A DNA stretch of 10,202 bases from Methanosarcina sp. UBA402 (GCA_002509325.1 DADO01000115.1:1-10202); one strand, 5' to 3'; counted from the first letter of the stretch, positions 1 to 6,275 are shown. Program-made: numbers and translations. The notes: generated by a model not told the origin, from the sequence alone.

Positions 1-375
1 TTGAACAAAAGGCAATTATCAAGTTGTATAATTTCATTGTAAAATTTGTGCATAGTCTCCACTAACCCATTTTATGATTTTTTGATATATCTGGAAATTT
101 ATGGCTCTGTAGAAAACCTATCTATATCAGGTGAAAGGGGCTGAAAAGAGATTAGTATATCCATATCAGACTATTCTGTTCAAATTCATGAAAATTCATT
201 ATTTTCGGAGGATTTCTACAGAGCCAAACTATGCTTTTTATTTGTTCCTCAAATAGATTCATCCAAATCTTAGCAAAAGATTTTGATTTAGCTAACTAAG
301 TATATTTACATCAAGAGTATATCCCGAAACCCTTTTCTTAGTTAATCAGGATTTACAAAATTGCTCCGCGGCTTT
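1..375. other. AT-rich gene-free region with a MITE-like element
   Basis: No convincing gene lies here. Positions 1-102 are AT-rich with nothing recognisable. Positions 103-225 form a small inverted-repeat element listed separately. Positions 226-375 are the region downstream of the minus-strand SAM hydroxide adenosyltransferase gene. They contain an 8-bp inverted repeat (TAACTAAG at 293-300 and CTTAGTTA at 337-344) with a 36-nt loop, too loose to call a terminator. Confidence 0.6.
103..225. mobile_element. MITE-like element with 13-17 bp terminal inverted repeats
   Basis: The left end GGCTCTGTAGAAA (103-115) is matched exactly by its reverse complement TTTCTACAGAGCC (213-225). The match extends to 16 of 17 bases (103-119 against 209-225), and one further T/A pair (102 and 226) may belong to the repeat. 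The 123-bp element is too short to encode a transposase and holds no ORF. Long terminal inverted repeats around a short non-coding core are typical of miniature inverted-repeat elements mobilised by a related full-length insertion sequence. I see no clear target-site duplication in the flanks, so the exact ends are uncertain. A plain hairpin is the alternative, but a 97-nt spacing between the arms makes this less likely. Confidence 0.6.
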
Positions 376-1164
376 TCACATGATTTTTATTACAACCTGA
401 TCTCCGCTTTTCAACCCGAACTGAAGCGCAGCATTTCCATTGTTTACCGCAATTTCCAGAAAGCTGTGACTGCCTATAAGGACAAGGGGCTCTTCCTGCC
501 TGACAAAAGCGTAGGTTTGAACAAAGGATACCCTTCTGCCGTTTACTTTCACCTGTGAGCCGAAAGTGCAGAACTTCAGGACTGTATCTTCAGGAATATT
601 TGTAATCACGTTTCCGAAACTGTCAGCATAAACGACCTCCCCTACAAGGAATGGCCCATCAATTCCGAAATTTCCGAAATCAAGGTCTACGAAATCCGAG
701 ATTTTGTGCCCTACAACCTCGATCTGCATACCTTTTGAGAGCCTGGCCCCCACAGGTGCAAAGATATCCCTGCCGTGAAATGTTGCAGAGATTCCGGATT
801 TGAGCATAATTTCCTTATTTGTGATCTCATACACTTCCATATCTCCCAGGCGGCGGGCTGCAGGTATCATGAGCCCGTTATCAGGGCCCACAAAAAATTG
901 CTCTTTGCCTTCACGGCCGGCTTTTAACACAAGGGCACGGCGGGAAGTTCCAACCCCAGGGTCGACAACTCCCACATGCACGCTTTTAGTCGGGAAATAA
1001 GGAATAAGGGAGTAAAGGGCAAATGCTCCTTCCCTGATTCCTCCCTGCCGGATGGAATGGGTGACATCAATTATCTGTACTCCGGAATTAATTCCAAGGA
1101 TCACGGCTTTCATGGCTGCAGGATATAAGTCTCCAAAATCAGTGGTTAGGGAAATTATGGACAT
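376..1164 (-). CDS. SAM hydroxide adenosyltransferase (DUF62 family)
   Basis: A 262-residue protein of the S-adenosyl-L-methionine hydroxide adenosyltransferase family, relatives of fluorinase and chlorinase. Family members hydrolyse SAM to adenosine and L-methionine; the physiological reason is not established. The N-terminal domain shows TTDFG (7-11), DVTH (33-36), VVDPGVGT (66-73), GPDNG (93-97) and TFHGRDIFAP (128-137). The C-terminal beta domain shows DSFGN (181-185) and an SFLEIAVNNGNAA segment (234-246). The Asp-Arg-His set described for the archaeal hydrolases maps to D68, R75 and H130, so the enzyme looks intact. Length is usual for the family. Translation starts at ATG 1164; I see no strong Shine-Dalgarno site, and the leader is AT-rich. 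The gene is single and divergent from the lipoprotein gene at 1286. Confidence 0.93.
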   Translation of the reverse strand: MSIISLTTDFGDLYPAAMKAVILGINSGVQIIDVTHSIRQGGIREGAFALYSLIPYFPTKSVHVGVVDPGVGTSRRALVLKAGREGKEQFFVGPDNGLMIPAARRLGDMEVYEITNKEIMLKSGISATFHGRDIFAPVGARLSKGMQIEVVGHKISDFVDLDFGNFGIDGPFLVGEVVYADSFGNVITNIPEDTVLKFCTFGSQVKVNGRRVSFVQTYAFVRQEEPLVLIGSHSFLEIAVNNGNAALQFGLKSGDQVVIKIM

Positions 1165-1209
1165 GAATAGTATTCGGCTTTTTTGCTATTTCACACTATG
1201 TCGAATTGA

Positions 1210-1222
1210 AAAATAATATTAA
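1210..1222. promoter_or_regulatory. AT-rich candidate TATA region between divergent genes
   Basis: The 120-bp gap between the SAM hydroxide adenosyltransferase (start 1164, minus) and the lipoprotein (start 1286, plus) contains AATAATATT (1212-1220) within a longer AT run. It could serve as the TATA element for either gene: it is about 50 bp upstream of the minus start and 65 bp upstream of the plus start. The assignment is tentative because the gap is AT-rich throughout. Confidence 0.3.
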
Positions 1223-1285
1223 GATGTGAAAAGATACGGCCCAGCATTGGAAAATATAGAGGAAAATAGAAGAAGCGTGAAGAAA

Positions 1286-1798
1286 ATGAAATATACAAAA
1301 ATATTGTTCATACTGATTCTCATAAGCCTTGCTCTTCTTACATCCGGATGCGAGGAAAAAATGAACACTGAACCGAGGGCTGAGTCTCTACAGGAACCTT
1401 TTACCGAATTTTATATCCTTGGGCCTGAAGGGAAAGCTGACAACTATCCTACAGAATACATACTCGGAGAGAGCGGGACAGTAATAGTGGGAATTGTAAA
1501 CCATGAGCAAAAGCCCGTCAATTATACAATGGAAGTTAAGCTTGAAAACACATCTCTGCCTTTACCCCCGGACCAGCAACATATAAGTCTCGGGAACAAC
1601 GAGACCTGGGAAAAAGCAGTTATCATAACCCCACCTTTTGAGGGAAAAAATATGATACTTGCATTTTCTCTCTACAATGAGGACGAGAAAGAAGTACTTG
1701 AAGAGGGCACCTGCCTGCCTTATAGAGACCTAAATCTATGGATAAATGTGTCACAGAATACCTCAGAGAACGGCTCAACTCCGATAAAGGAGATATAA
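1286..1798 (+). CDS. Lipoprotein resembling the soluble domain of DUF1616
   Basis: A 170-residue protein from ATG 1286. It has a short basic N-terminus (MKYTK), a hydrophobic stretch and a lipobox LTSGC with the lipidated Cys at residue 22. It should be exported and anchored to the outer face of the membrane. The body carries FTEFYILGPEGKADNYPT, then a VIVGIVNHE..VNYTMEV segment and a late LWINV motif. From memory this matches the extracytoplasmic part of archaeal DUF1616 membrane proteins, an Ig-like or CARDB-like beta domain, but here without the multi-pass membrane portion. Several Asn-X-Ser/Thr sequons (NYT, NTS, NET, NVS, NTS, NGS) fit a surface-exposed, possibly N-glycosylated protein. 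An in-frame GTG at 1277 is an alternative start. The frame is open further upstream, but that N-terminus (from 1226) would bury the signal peptide. The function is unknown. Confidence 0.82.
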   Translation: MKYTKILFILILISLALLTSGCEEKMNTEPRAESLQEPFTEFYILGPEGKADNYPTEYILGESGTVIVGIVNHEQKPVNYTMEVKLENTSLPLPPDQQHISLGNNETWEKAVIITPPFEGKNMILAFSLYNEDEKEVLEEGTCLPYRDLNLWINVSQNTSENGSTPIKEI

Positions 1799-1872
1799 GC
1801 AGCCGGGCTGAAATTTAATATCAGGTCCACCTTTCCAGAAAAATCTGAGAGGATTAAAATCACTGAATCCAT

Positions 1873-1890
1873 AGAAAAAGAGAAAAAGAA
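1873..1890 (-). terminator. Candidate T-rich archaeal terminator for the QueG-like gene
   Basis: Read on the minus strand, this is TTCTTTTTCTCTTTTTCT, starting about 12 nt after the TAA of the QueG-like gene. Archaeal RNA polymerase commonly terminates at T-runs without a hairpin. It lies between two convergent genes, where termination is expected. Confidence 0.45.
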
Positions 1891-1901
1891 TTTAGCTTGT
1901 G

Positions 1902-2645
1902 TTAGAGAGATTTAAATGCACAGGGCCCGGTTGCACACTTCCCGCAGGCAGGCTGGTTATGTTCGGAAAAGGCTTTTGTGTTTTCTTGAAGCAGCCTGAA
2001 GCATTTTTCCTTATCGAACCCTTTTATATTGACAGCACCAGCCGGACATCTGTCCATACAGACAAGGCATTTCTTTCCTTTTTTATAGCGGCAGAATTCT
2101 TCGACTGGGCGTGGAGTAGGAGGAATTTCTGCGGAAATAAGTATCGTCCCAAAGCGGCCGGCACAACCGGCTTTCGTAATAAGCATATGGTGAACGCCGA
2201 AAGTGCCCAGGCCAGCAGCGTAAGCTGCACTCTTGTGGGACCATGCAATGTCAAAGCCTTTATTTTTGTAATCAAAAACAATTGGAGGCACAACTGCAGC
2301 AATTCCGTCTTTTGCCAGCTCGGTCTTTAATATTTCGTTGATTTCTCCGGTAAGATGGTCTGTTTCAACTTTAGCCTGAATCCATTCCTTTATAGGTCCC
2401 TGGGATCTCCAGTTCAGTTTCACAAGTTCTTTTTCAAAAGGCAGGAAAAAGGAAACAACAGTTTTTGCTTCGGGAAAGATCTCTTCAGGGTGAAGGTGAT
2501 GAGGTCCAATGACTTTCTTCATTTCATCAAAAATGGAGTCCCTGGCTGAAGCGTAGCCTATAAGAGGTTCACGATATTGAGTTTCAGTGCCGGGATTTGC
2601 GGCAGCTTTTTTGATAATACTTTCGATTCTGTCTTTTAGTTCCAT
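1902..2645 (-). CDS. QueG-like double [4Fe-4S] cluster protein, function unknown
   Basis: A 247-residue protein from ATG 2645. The N-terminal two thirds resemble the catalytic region of epoxyqueuosine reductase and reductive-dehalogenase-like proteins, including SHKSAAYAAGLGTFG (136-150). The C-terminal part is ferredoxin-like, with C185-x7-C193-x2-C196-x3-C200-P, then C215 and C234-x2-C237-x4-C242, enough for two [4Fe-4S] clusters. It probably acts as a cytoplasmic redox enzyme. I do not call it QueG: the DTGP-type segment of true QueG is not apparent, and archaea make archaeosine rather than queuosine. A longer reading from ATG 2702 exists, but a TATA-like box lies just inside that start and there is no ribosome binding site before it. 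ATG 2645 has AAAGGG about 6-9 nt upstream and begins with the family-like MELKDRIESI. The gene is divergent from the small protein at 2722. Confidence 0.85.
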   Translation of the reverse strand: MELKDRIESIIKKAAANPGTETQYREPLIGYASARDSIFDEMKKVIGPHHLHPEEIFPEAKTVVSFFLPFEKELVKLNWRSQGPIKEWIQAKVETDHLTGEINEILKTELAKDGIAAVVPPIVFDYKNKGFDIAWSHKSAAYAAGLGTFGVHHMLITKAGCAGRFGTILISAEIPPTPRPVEEFCRYKKGKKCLVCMDRCPAGAVNIKGFDKEKCFRLLQENTKAFSEHNQPACGKCATGPCAFKSL

Positions 2646-2689
2646 ACCGGGCCCTTTTTTGAATTTATCTTTCAATGAAGTATTAAGTA

Positions 2690-2699
2690 GATATAAAAT
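2690..2699 (-). promoter_or_regulatory. TATA-like box for the QueG-like gene
   Basis: The minus strand reads ATTTTATATC here, a good match to an archaeal TATA box. Transcription would begin roughly 25 nt further on, near 2665-2668, giving a leader of about 20 nt before ATG 2645. This supports 2645 rather than 2702 as the start. The same bases read ATATAAAAT on the plus strand and could also serve the divergent small gene at 2722. Confidence 0.45.
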
Positions 2700-2721
2700 C
2701 ATAATAAAGTGGGGATTTATA

Positions 2722-2913
2722 ATGATAGGGACTTCTGAAATAATGGTTACTCTTGGAGTAATATTTTATCTGATATTTTATTTGATAATACCATTGCTGC
2801 TTTTGATAATGATATATAAATTTAGAAAAATTGACAACATTCAAATAGAGCAATCGAAAAAAATTGAAAGCATCCAAAGAGAGCTAAACCGAATTCAAGG
2901 AGAACTTAAATAG
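2722..2913 (+). CDS. Small membrane protein with cytoplasmic coiled coil
   Basis: A 63-residue protein from ATG 2722, with GTGGGGAT (2709-2716) ending 5 nt before the start as a plausible ribosome binding site. Residues 8-32 form one long hydrophobic segment. It is followed by a basic YKFRK stop-transfer sequence, then an amphipathic tail (about 36-63) rich in Ile, Glu, Gln and Lys that looks like a short coiled coil. This predicts a single-pass protein with a cytoplasmic helix that may oligomerise. The frame is open upstream to 2587, but that part overlaps the QueG-like gene and its promoter and has no ribosome binding site. The gene ends in TAG, unlike all its neighbours. I recognise no family and assign no function. 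Confidence 0.65.
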   Translation: MIGTSEIMVTLGVIFYLIFYLIIPLLLLIMIYKFRKIDNIQIEQSKKIESIQRELNRIQGELK

Positions 2914-2925
2914 AATATTTGTGAT

Positions 2926-2950
2926 GTTCTTATTTTAAATTATTTTCTTC
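2926..2950 (+). terminator. T-rich stretch after the small membrane protein
   Basis: A pyrimidine- and T-rich run (TTCTTATTTTAAATTATTTTCTTC) begins 13 nt after the TAG stop, between convergent genes. It is a candidate archaeal oligo-T terminator for the plus strand; there is no hairpin. Confidence 0.3.
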
Positions 2951-3070
2951 AAGTTTCAATAAAAGTTGCTCTGGCGCGTCCCGTAGTAAACTAACAGACT
3001 ATTCGATTGAAATAACAGATATGACTTTTCAAACGAATATCGAAAACATTTCTGGAAAATAGGTAGAAAT

Positions 3071-4114
3071 TTATACAGATCTCTTCTTTTTGAGAACATG
3101 AGATATCAGTGAGTACACAAGAATATTGAATATAACAAGGATTCCAAACTCAGGATACAGATCAGAGATCCCATAATTATTCAACATAGCATTTTTTATT
3201 CCGTTAAACACATAGGTGCTCGGTACGAGATACGAGAGATACTCAATCTCTCTGGAGAAATCAGCTAACAGGGCCAACAAAATAAGGGGTGACATGCAAA
3301 TAGTAGAAATCAAAGAAGCAGAAGAATAATTATCAGCATAAATAGCAATCAGAAGCCCGAGACCTGTGAATGCCACAGAACCAAGGAATACGAAAAACAT
3401 GACAGAGAGAGAGTTTCCGACGAACCCTCCGTTAATAAAAATTATAGTTAAAGATATGAGTATTGTAAGAAATAGTCCAAAAAAAGACTTGCCATATATT
3501 ACATCTTTCTCCGAAGCCGGCGACACAAGTATTGCATCAAGAGTTTTTTTCTCGTATTCAGTAGTCAGTGTATTGGGCAAAACCATCATTCCGACAAATA
3601 TTATCGTAAACATAACCCATATCGGGATGTTAAACAGGGACTGAAAGCCTGCAGGGAGCATGTTTAAGGAAAAATGTACCGGGTACTCCTGTTCTGCAAA
3701 ATCCATGATTATATCTTTGTAGGTTTGCAAAAATACAACAGATCTTGCATCATAAGGATTGACCATAATATTCAGTGAAGGAGTGACTCCATTTTTAACA
3801 TCAGCACTGAAGCCTTCCGGGACTATCATGATGGCCGCAACTTTTTCATTGTAAAGTAACTCTTCAGATTCACCAGCAGAGTCTGTGATGATTACTTCAT
3901 AATTACCTATTGAACTGAGGTGTTCAATAAAATCGACACTTGAGCCTTCATCATATACGGCAACAGGTAGTATGACATTATCAGTCAACGAAATTGTAGA
4001 ATTAAAAAGAATCGATAAAAATACAGGAGTTAGCAATACAATCAATATGTTCTTGCTTTTAATTGACGATATCAAGTCCTTCCTGAAAATAGCCAGTATA
4101 ATATTAAGATTCAT
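3071..4114 (-). CDS. ABC-2 type permease (NatB-like)
   Basis: A 347-residue integral membrane protein of the ABC-2 exporter class. TM1 is at about 22-43. A large extracytoplasmic domain follows (about 45-160, including VAVYDEG and AAIMIVPEGFS, typical of NatB/YhaP-like permeases). A cluster of about five further membrane segments comes next (about 165-182, 210-228, 236-260, 268-286, 322-340). Between TM2 and TM3 lies EYEKKTLDAILVSPAS (186-201), matching the coupling element of ABC-2 permeases that contacts the ATPase. The start codon lies inside the end of the ATPase gene (11-bp overlap, ATGAATCTTAA shared in two frames), so the two are translationally coupled. The family exports ions, drugs, lipids or peptides; the substrate cannot be read from sequence. 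Confidence 0.9.
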   Translation of the reverse strand: MNLNIILAIFRKDLISSIKSKNILIVLLTPVFLSILFNSTISLTDNVILPVAVYDEGSSVDFIEHLSSIGNYEVIITDSAGESEELLYNEKVAAIMIVPEGFSADVKNGVTPSLNIMVNPYDARSVVFLQTYKDIIMDFAEQEYPVHFSLNMLPAGFQSLFNIPIWVMFTIIFVGMMVLPNTLTTEYEKKTLDAILVSPASEKDVIYGKSFFGLFLTILISLTIIFINGGFVGNSLSVMFFVFLGSVAFTGLGLLIAIYADNYSSASLISTICMSPLILLALLADFSREIEYLSYLVPSTYVFNGIKNAMLNNYGISDLYPEFGILVIFNILVYSLISHVLKKKRSV

Positions 4115-4961
4115 CAGTTAATTTCTCCCCAGTTAATATTATAAAAACATCCTCAATTGTAGCCTCTTTTGAATGTACAAAAGATATTTGATTATTTTCG
4201 GAGAATTTCTTAAAAACGTTACTACTAGCTCTTGTATTCAGCGGCAAGTCGTAAATATCTCCTGTTACTGTTTCAATCCTGAGAATTGCCTTCCCATATT
4301 TCTTTTTTAGATTTTCAGGTGTGTCCATAGCTATTATAGAGCCTTTATGCATAATAGCTAGGCAGTCACACAAAAAGTCCGCTTCCTCCATGTTATGCGT
4401 TGTTATAAGGATTGTTTTGCTCTGGAGTTTAAGATCGAGAATCACTTGCCGGATTTCCCTTGCTGAATGCGGGTCCAATCCACTGGCAGGTTCATCCAGA
4501 AACAAAATATCAGGATCATTGAGAAGAGCACGAGAAATCATGATCTTCTGTTTCATGCCTTTTGAAAGAGTCTTTATTTTGTATTTCTGATACTTTTCCA
4601 TCCCCACGGCCTTCAATACTTCTCTTATTTTTTCTTTTGGAGAGCTGTAAAGCTGACGGAAAAAATTGAGGTTTTCATAGACTGATAACTCTTCATACAG
4701 GTTCTGAGACTCGAAAACAACACCTATTTTCTTTTTTATCTCTATTGCATTCACTGCAGTATTTAGCCCACCAATATATGCAGTGCCTGAAGTAGGAGGA
4801 AACTGACAGGTAAGAATCTTAATAGTAGTGGATTTTCCCGCTCCATTTGGTCCTAGGAGTCCGAATATAGCCCCTTTTTTGACACTAAACGAAATATCAT
4901 TTACAGCTTTGAAATCATCATATTTTTTAGACAAATTTTCAACAATTATCGCTTCGTCCAG
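4104..4961 (-). CDS. ABC transporter ATPase (NatA-like), probable non-ATG start
   Basis: The nucleotide-binding subunit of the exporter whose permease follows. Counted from an internal TTG at 4934, Walker A is GPNGAGKST (28-36), the Q-loop Gln is about 77, the signature is LSKGMKQK (123-130, with Lys in place of the usual Gly), Walker B is ILFLDEP (143-149), the D-loop is SGLDP and the switch His is in TTHNMEEAD (about 180). The reading frame has no ATG before Walker A. Starting at TTG 4934 would drop the conserved first beta strand. The open frame upstream reads DEAIIVENLS, exactly what the family has there. A CTG at 4961 sits behind AGGTGAT at ideal distance, so I place the start there (285 residues). 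A substitution of an ancestral ATG is possible. It is cytoplasmic and pairs with the permease to energise export. Confidence 0.88.
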   Translation of the reverse strand: MDEAIIVENLSKKYDDFKAVNDISFSVKKGAIFGLLGPNGAGKSTTIKILTCQFPPTSGTAYIGGLNTAVNAIEIKKKIGVVFESQNLYEELSVYENLNFFRQLYSSPKEKIREVLKAVGMEKYQKYKIKTLSKGMKQKIMISRALLNDPDILFLDEPASGLDPHSAREIRQVILDLKLQSKTILITTHNMEEADFLCDCLAIMHKGSIIAMDTPENLKKKYGKAILRIETVTGDIYDLPLNTRASSNVFKKFSENNQISFVHSKEATIEDVFIILTGEKLTDES

Positions 4962-4964
4962 AAT

Positions 4965-4971
4965 ATCACCT
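4965..4971 (-). promoter_or_regulatory. Shine-Dalgarno site that sets the ABC ATPase start
   Basis: On the minus strand AGGTGAT matches seven bases of the archaeal consensus GGAGGTGAT and is followed by ATT and then CTG (4961-4959). The aligned spacing equals about 7 nt after a GGAGG core. It is about 30 nt from the TTG at 4934, too far for that codon. Confidence 0.6.
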
Positions 4972-4991
4972 ACCGGTTCGAAGTATTAGAA

Positions 4992-5001
4992 AAAATATAC
5001 T
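4992..5001 (-). promoter_or_regulatory. TATA-like box upstream of the ABC operon
   Basis: The minus strand reads AGTATATTTT, preceded by an A-rich segment that could act as the BRE. A start site about 25 nt downstream would leave a very short leader, just enough to include the Shine-Dalgarno site at 4965-4971. AT-rich context limits certainty. Confidence 0.35.
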
Positions 5002-5154
5002 TTGATTATGTATCAACTCGCCATTTTTGTCTTTATACAAGATTTCAGAGAAGATTGAAGATTGAATTTTGGCATATAGTGCGGGATAAATTAGATGCTA
5101 TAGGTATTAATTCATATTCAATTTGTAAGATATTATAATATGAAAAAGAATTTC

Positions 5155-5625
5155 TTAACAACTGCCTTCGATTTTTAATAAAAACTCTTTTACATCCAGC
5201 CCGCCTGCATAGCCAGTAAGTTTCCCATCTGCCCCGATTACCCTGTGGCAAGGCACGATTATTACAATTGGGTTCCGGTTATTTGCAAGCCCCACAGCTC
5301 TATAAGCTCTAGGCTTTCCGATAAATTCAGCTATCTCTTTATAAGATCGGGTTTCCCCATAAGGAATTTCACATAAAGCTTTCCAGACGGACTTTTGAAA
5401 ATCCGTTCCTTCAGGAGCCAGCTTAAGGTCAAAGGATTCGAGTTTTCCGGAAAAATAAGCTTCAAGTTGCCTGGCAGCCTCCTTGAAAAACTCTTTGTTT
5501 TCTATCCAGTCAGAAGGAATTTCTATTCTCTTCTTGCCTTTCAGGAAAATAAGACGTTTCAGCCCTTTTTCATTCCCTGCCAGAAGAATGGGACCGATTG
5601 GTGACTCGATTATGTCATAATACAT
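5155..5625 (-). CDS. ogt: Methylated-DNA--protein-cysteine methyltransferase
   Basis: A suicide DNA-repair enzyme that transfers the alkyl group from O6-alkylguanine in DNA to its own cysteine. From ATG 5625 it has 156 residues, the usual length for a single-domain enzyme with a short N-terminal beta domain. The acceptor is in PCHRVIG, Cys 126 in this numbering. It is preceded by RAVGLANNRNP, containing the helix-turn-helix recognition region and Arg finger, and by FQKSVWKALCEIPYGETRSY, typical of the C-terminal domain. The end LLKIEG is also typical. An ATG three codons earlier (5634) abuts AGGAG with no spacing, whereas ATG 5625 lies 9 nt from it; I therefore prefer 5625. Another 37-bp copy of this initiation region lies upstream. 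The gene symbol is by family resemblance. Confidence 0.93.
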   Translation of the reverse strand: MYYDIIESPIGPILLAGNEKGLKRLIFLKGKKRIEIPSDWIENKEFFKEAARQLEAYFSGKLESFDLKLAPEGTDFQKSVWKALCEIPYGETRSYKEIAEFIGKPRAYRAVGLANNRNPIVIIVPCHRVIGADGKLTGYAGGLDVKEFLLKIEGSC

Positions 5626-5724
5626 TTTGTTCATCTCCTAGCACAGTCGCTGATTGCAGGCAGACCGGTTTTTTCCCATCCTTCAAGGTCATAATACATT
5701 TTGTTCATCTCCTAGCACAGTCGC
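5614..5724. repeat. 37-bp direct duplication spanning the alkyltransferase start
   Basis: Positions 5614-5650 and 5688-5724 are identical over 37 bases, 74 bp apart start to start. Each copy holds, on the minus strand, the AGGAG ribosome binding site, ATG-AAC-AAA-ATG and the codons for YYD. The 37 bases between the copies (5651-5687) are unique. This looks like a partial tandem duplication, or insertion of a segment whose junction repeats the gene start. Confidence 0.9.
5631..5699 (-). CDS. Possible 22-codon leader ORF before the alkyltransferase
   Basis: The upstream copy of the duplicated initiation region starts an ORF that shares MYYD with the alkyltransferase, then diverges into LEGWEKTGLPAISDCARR. 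It stops at TGA 5633-5631, which overlaps the ATG at 5634. It has the same AGGAG at 9-nt spacing as the real gene. If translated, it would be terminated next to the alkyltransferase ribosome binding site and could couple or attenuate its translation. It may equally be a passive by-product of the duplication. No family is recognisable. Confidence 0.35.
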   Translation of the reverse strand: MYYDLEGWEKTGLPAISDCARR

Positions 5725-5908
5725 AGAGGGTAACATTGTATCAGATAGAAATGTTTATTCAATGACCTGGTAAAAGGAATTCACTGTAGAGGGGAGAAAT
5801 GAGGCAAAAACTGAGGCGAGAACTGAGGGGAAGAACTTCATGAAAACAGGTCCCGATAAATTTTCAAATTCCGGACTGAAAGTTTCGTTTGTCTACTCTG
5901 GCTTCTTT

Positions 5909-6178
5909 TTAAGGTACAGATTCTTCTAAAGCGTCTTCCCTGCTGCTGAAGGGATATGAATCATTCCATTCAGTCGGGACCTCAACGGGATTAAGCTTTT
6001 CAAATATATATTCCTCGCTTACGGTTTCAGAAGGACTCCCTAGTTCTTCAGAAGCCCCACTTTCTGAAGAAACTGATATGAGTAGAAATATCCCAAGAGT
6101 GATAAGTCCTTTAACTATTCCAAAAGCGATAAGCTTTTTAACTGATATTCGTCTCATAAAACCGATAAGTCGTTTCAT
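5909..6178 (-). CDS. Small membrane-anchored protein of unknown function
   Basis: An 89-residue protein starting at ATG 6178 behind AGGGGGA at about 8-nt spacing, a strong ribosome binding site. The N-terminus is very basic (MKRLIGFMRRISVKK). One hydrophobic segment follows (about 17-37), and the remaining 50 residues are acidic and Ser/Glu-rich with no cysteine. Positive-inside logic puts the N-terminus in the cytoplasm and the acidic tail outside. No lipobox is present, and a signal-peptidase site after the hydrophobic segment cannot be excluded. The promoter probably lies in the tandem repeats at 6217-6275. I recognise no family. Confidence 0.65.
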   Translation of the reverse strand: MKRLIGFMRRISVKKLIAFGIVKGLITLGIFLLISVSSESGASEELGSPSETVSEEYIFEKLNPVEVPTEWNDSYPFSSREDALEESVP

Positions 6179-6216
6179 AAAAGCAATCCCCCTGACAGGC
6201 TAACAAAAAACATCAT

Positions 6217-6275
6217 CTAGATCGTATATTACCAGATCATATATTATCCAGTCGTATATTATCCAGGTCATATAA
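6217..6275. repeat. Four degenerate 15-16 bp tandem repeats with TATA-like cores
   Basis: Units begin at 6217, 6233, 6249 and 6264 and follow the pattern CAG(A)TC[G/A]TATATTA[T/C]C. The fourth unit is shorter and more diverged. The array lies 39-97 bp upstream of the 89-residue protein's start. On the minus strand each unit contains a TAATATA-type core, and the one nearest the gene is well placed as its TATA box (a leader of about 20 nt). It may be a multi-site operator or iterated promoter element. It has no spacers and is not a CRISPR. Confidence 0.75.

Noticed and set aside
293..344. 8-bp inverted repeat as a terminator for the SAM hydroxide adenosyltransferase gene
   Set aside because: The loop is 36 nt, the stem is AT-rich and no oligo-T tract follows on the minus strand.
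361..558. Plus-strand 65-codon ORF starting with TTG
   Set aside because: It lies almost entirely antisense to the end of the intact SAM hydroxide adenosyltransferase gene, with no ribosome binding site or recognisable protein features.
1899..2330. Plus-strand 143-codon ORF
   Set aside because: It is antisense to the Cys-rich end of the QueG-like gene, whose motifs are clearly in the minus frame; the ORF is a shadow.
2970..2990. GC-rich patch (TGGCGCGTCCCGTAG) in an AT-rich gap
   Set aside because: It stands out in composition but has no inverted partner, no tRNA-like fold and no coding signal that I can see.
5799..5929. Two short plus-strand ORFs (14 and 29 codons, overlapping ATGA) with purine-rich leaders
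   Set aside because: They are very short and the first is built from a repeated CTGAGG purine-rich motif. The second runs into the antisense end of the 89-residue gene. Apparent ribosome binding sites are expected by chance in such purine-rich DNA.
6217..6275. Possible CRISPR array
   Set aside because: The units are contiguous, 15-16 bp and degenerate, with no spacers and no cas genes nearby.
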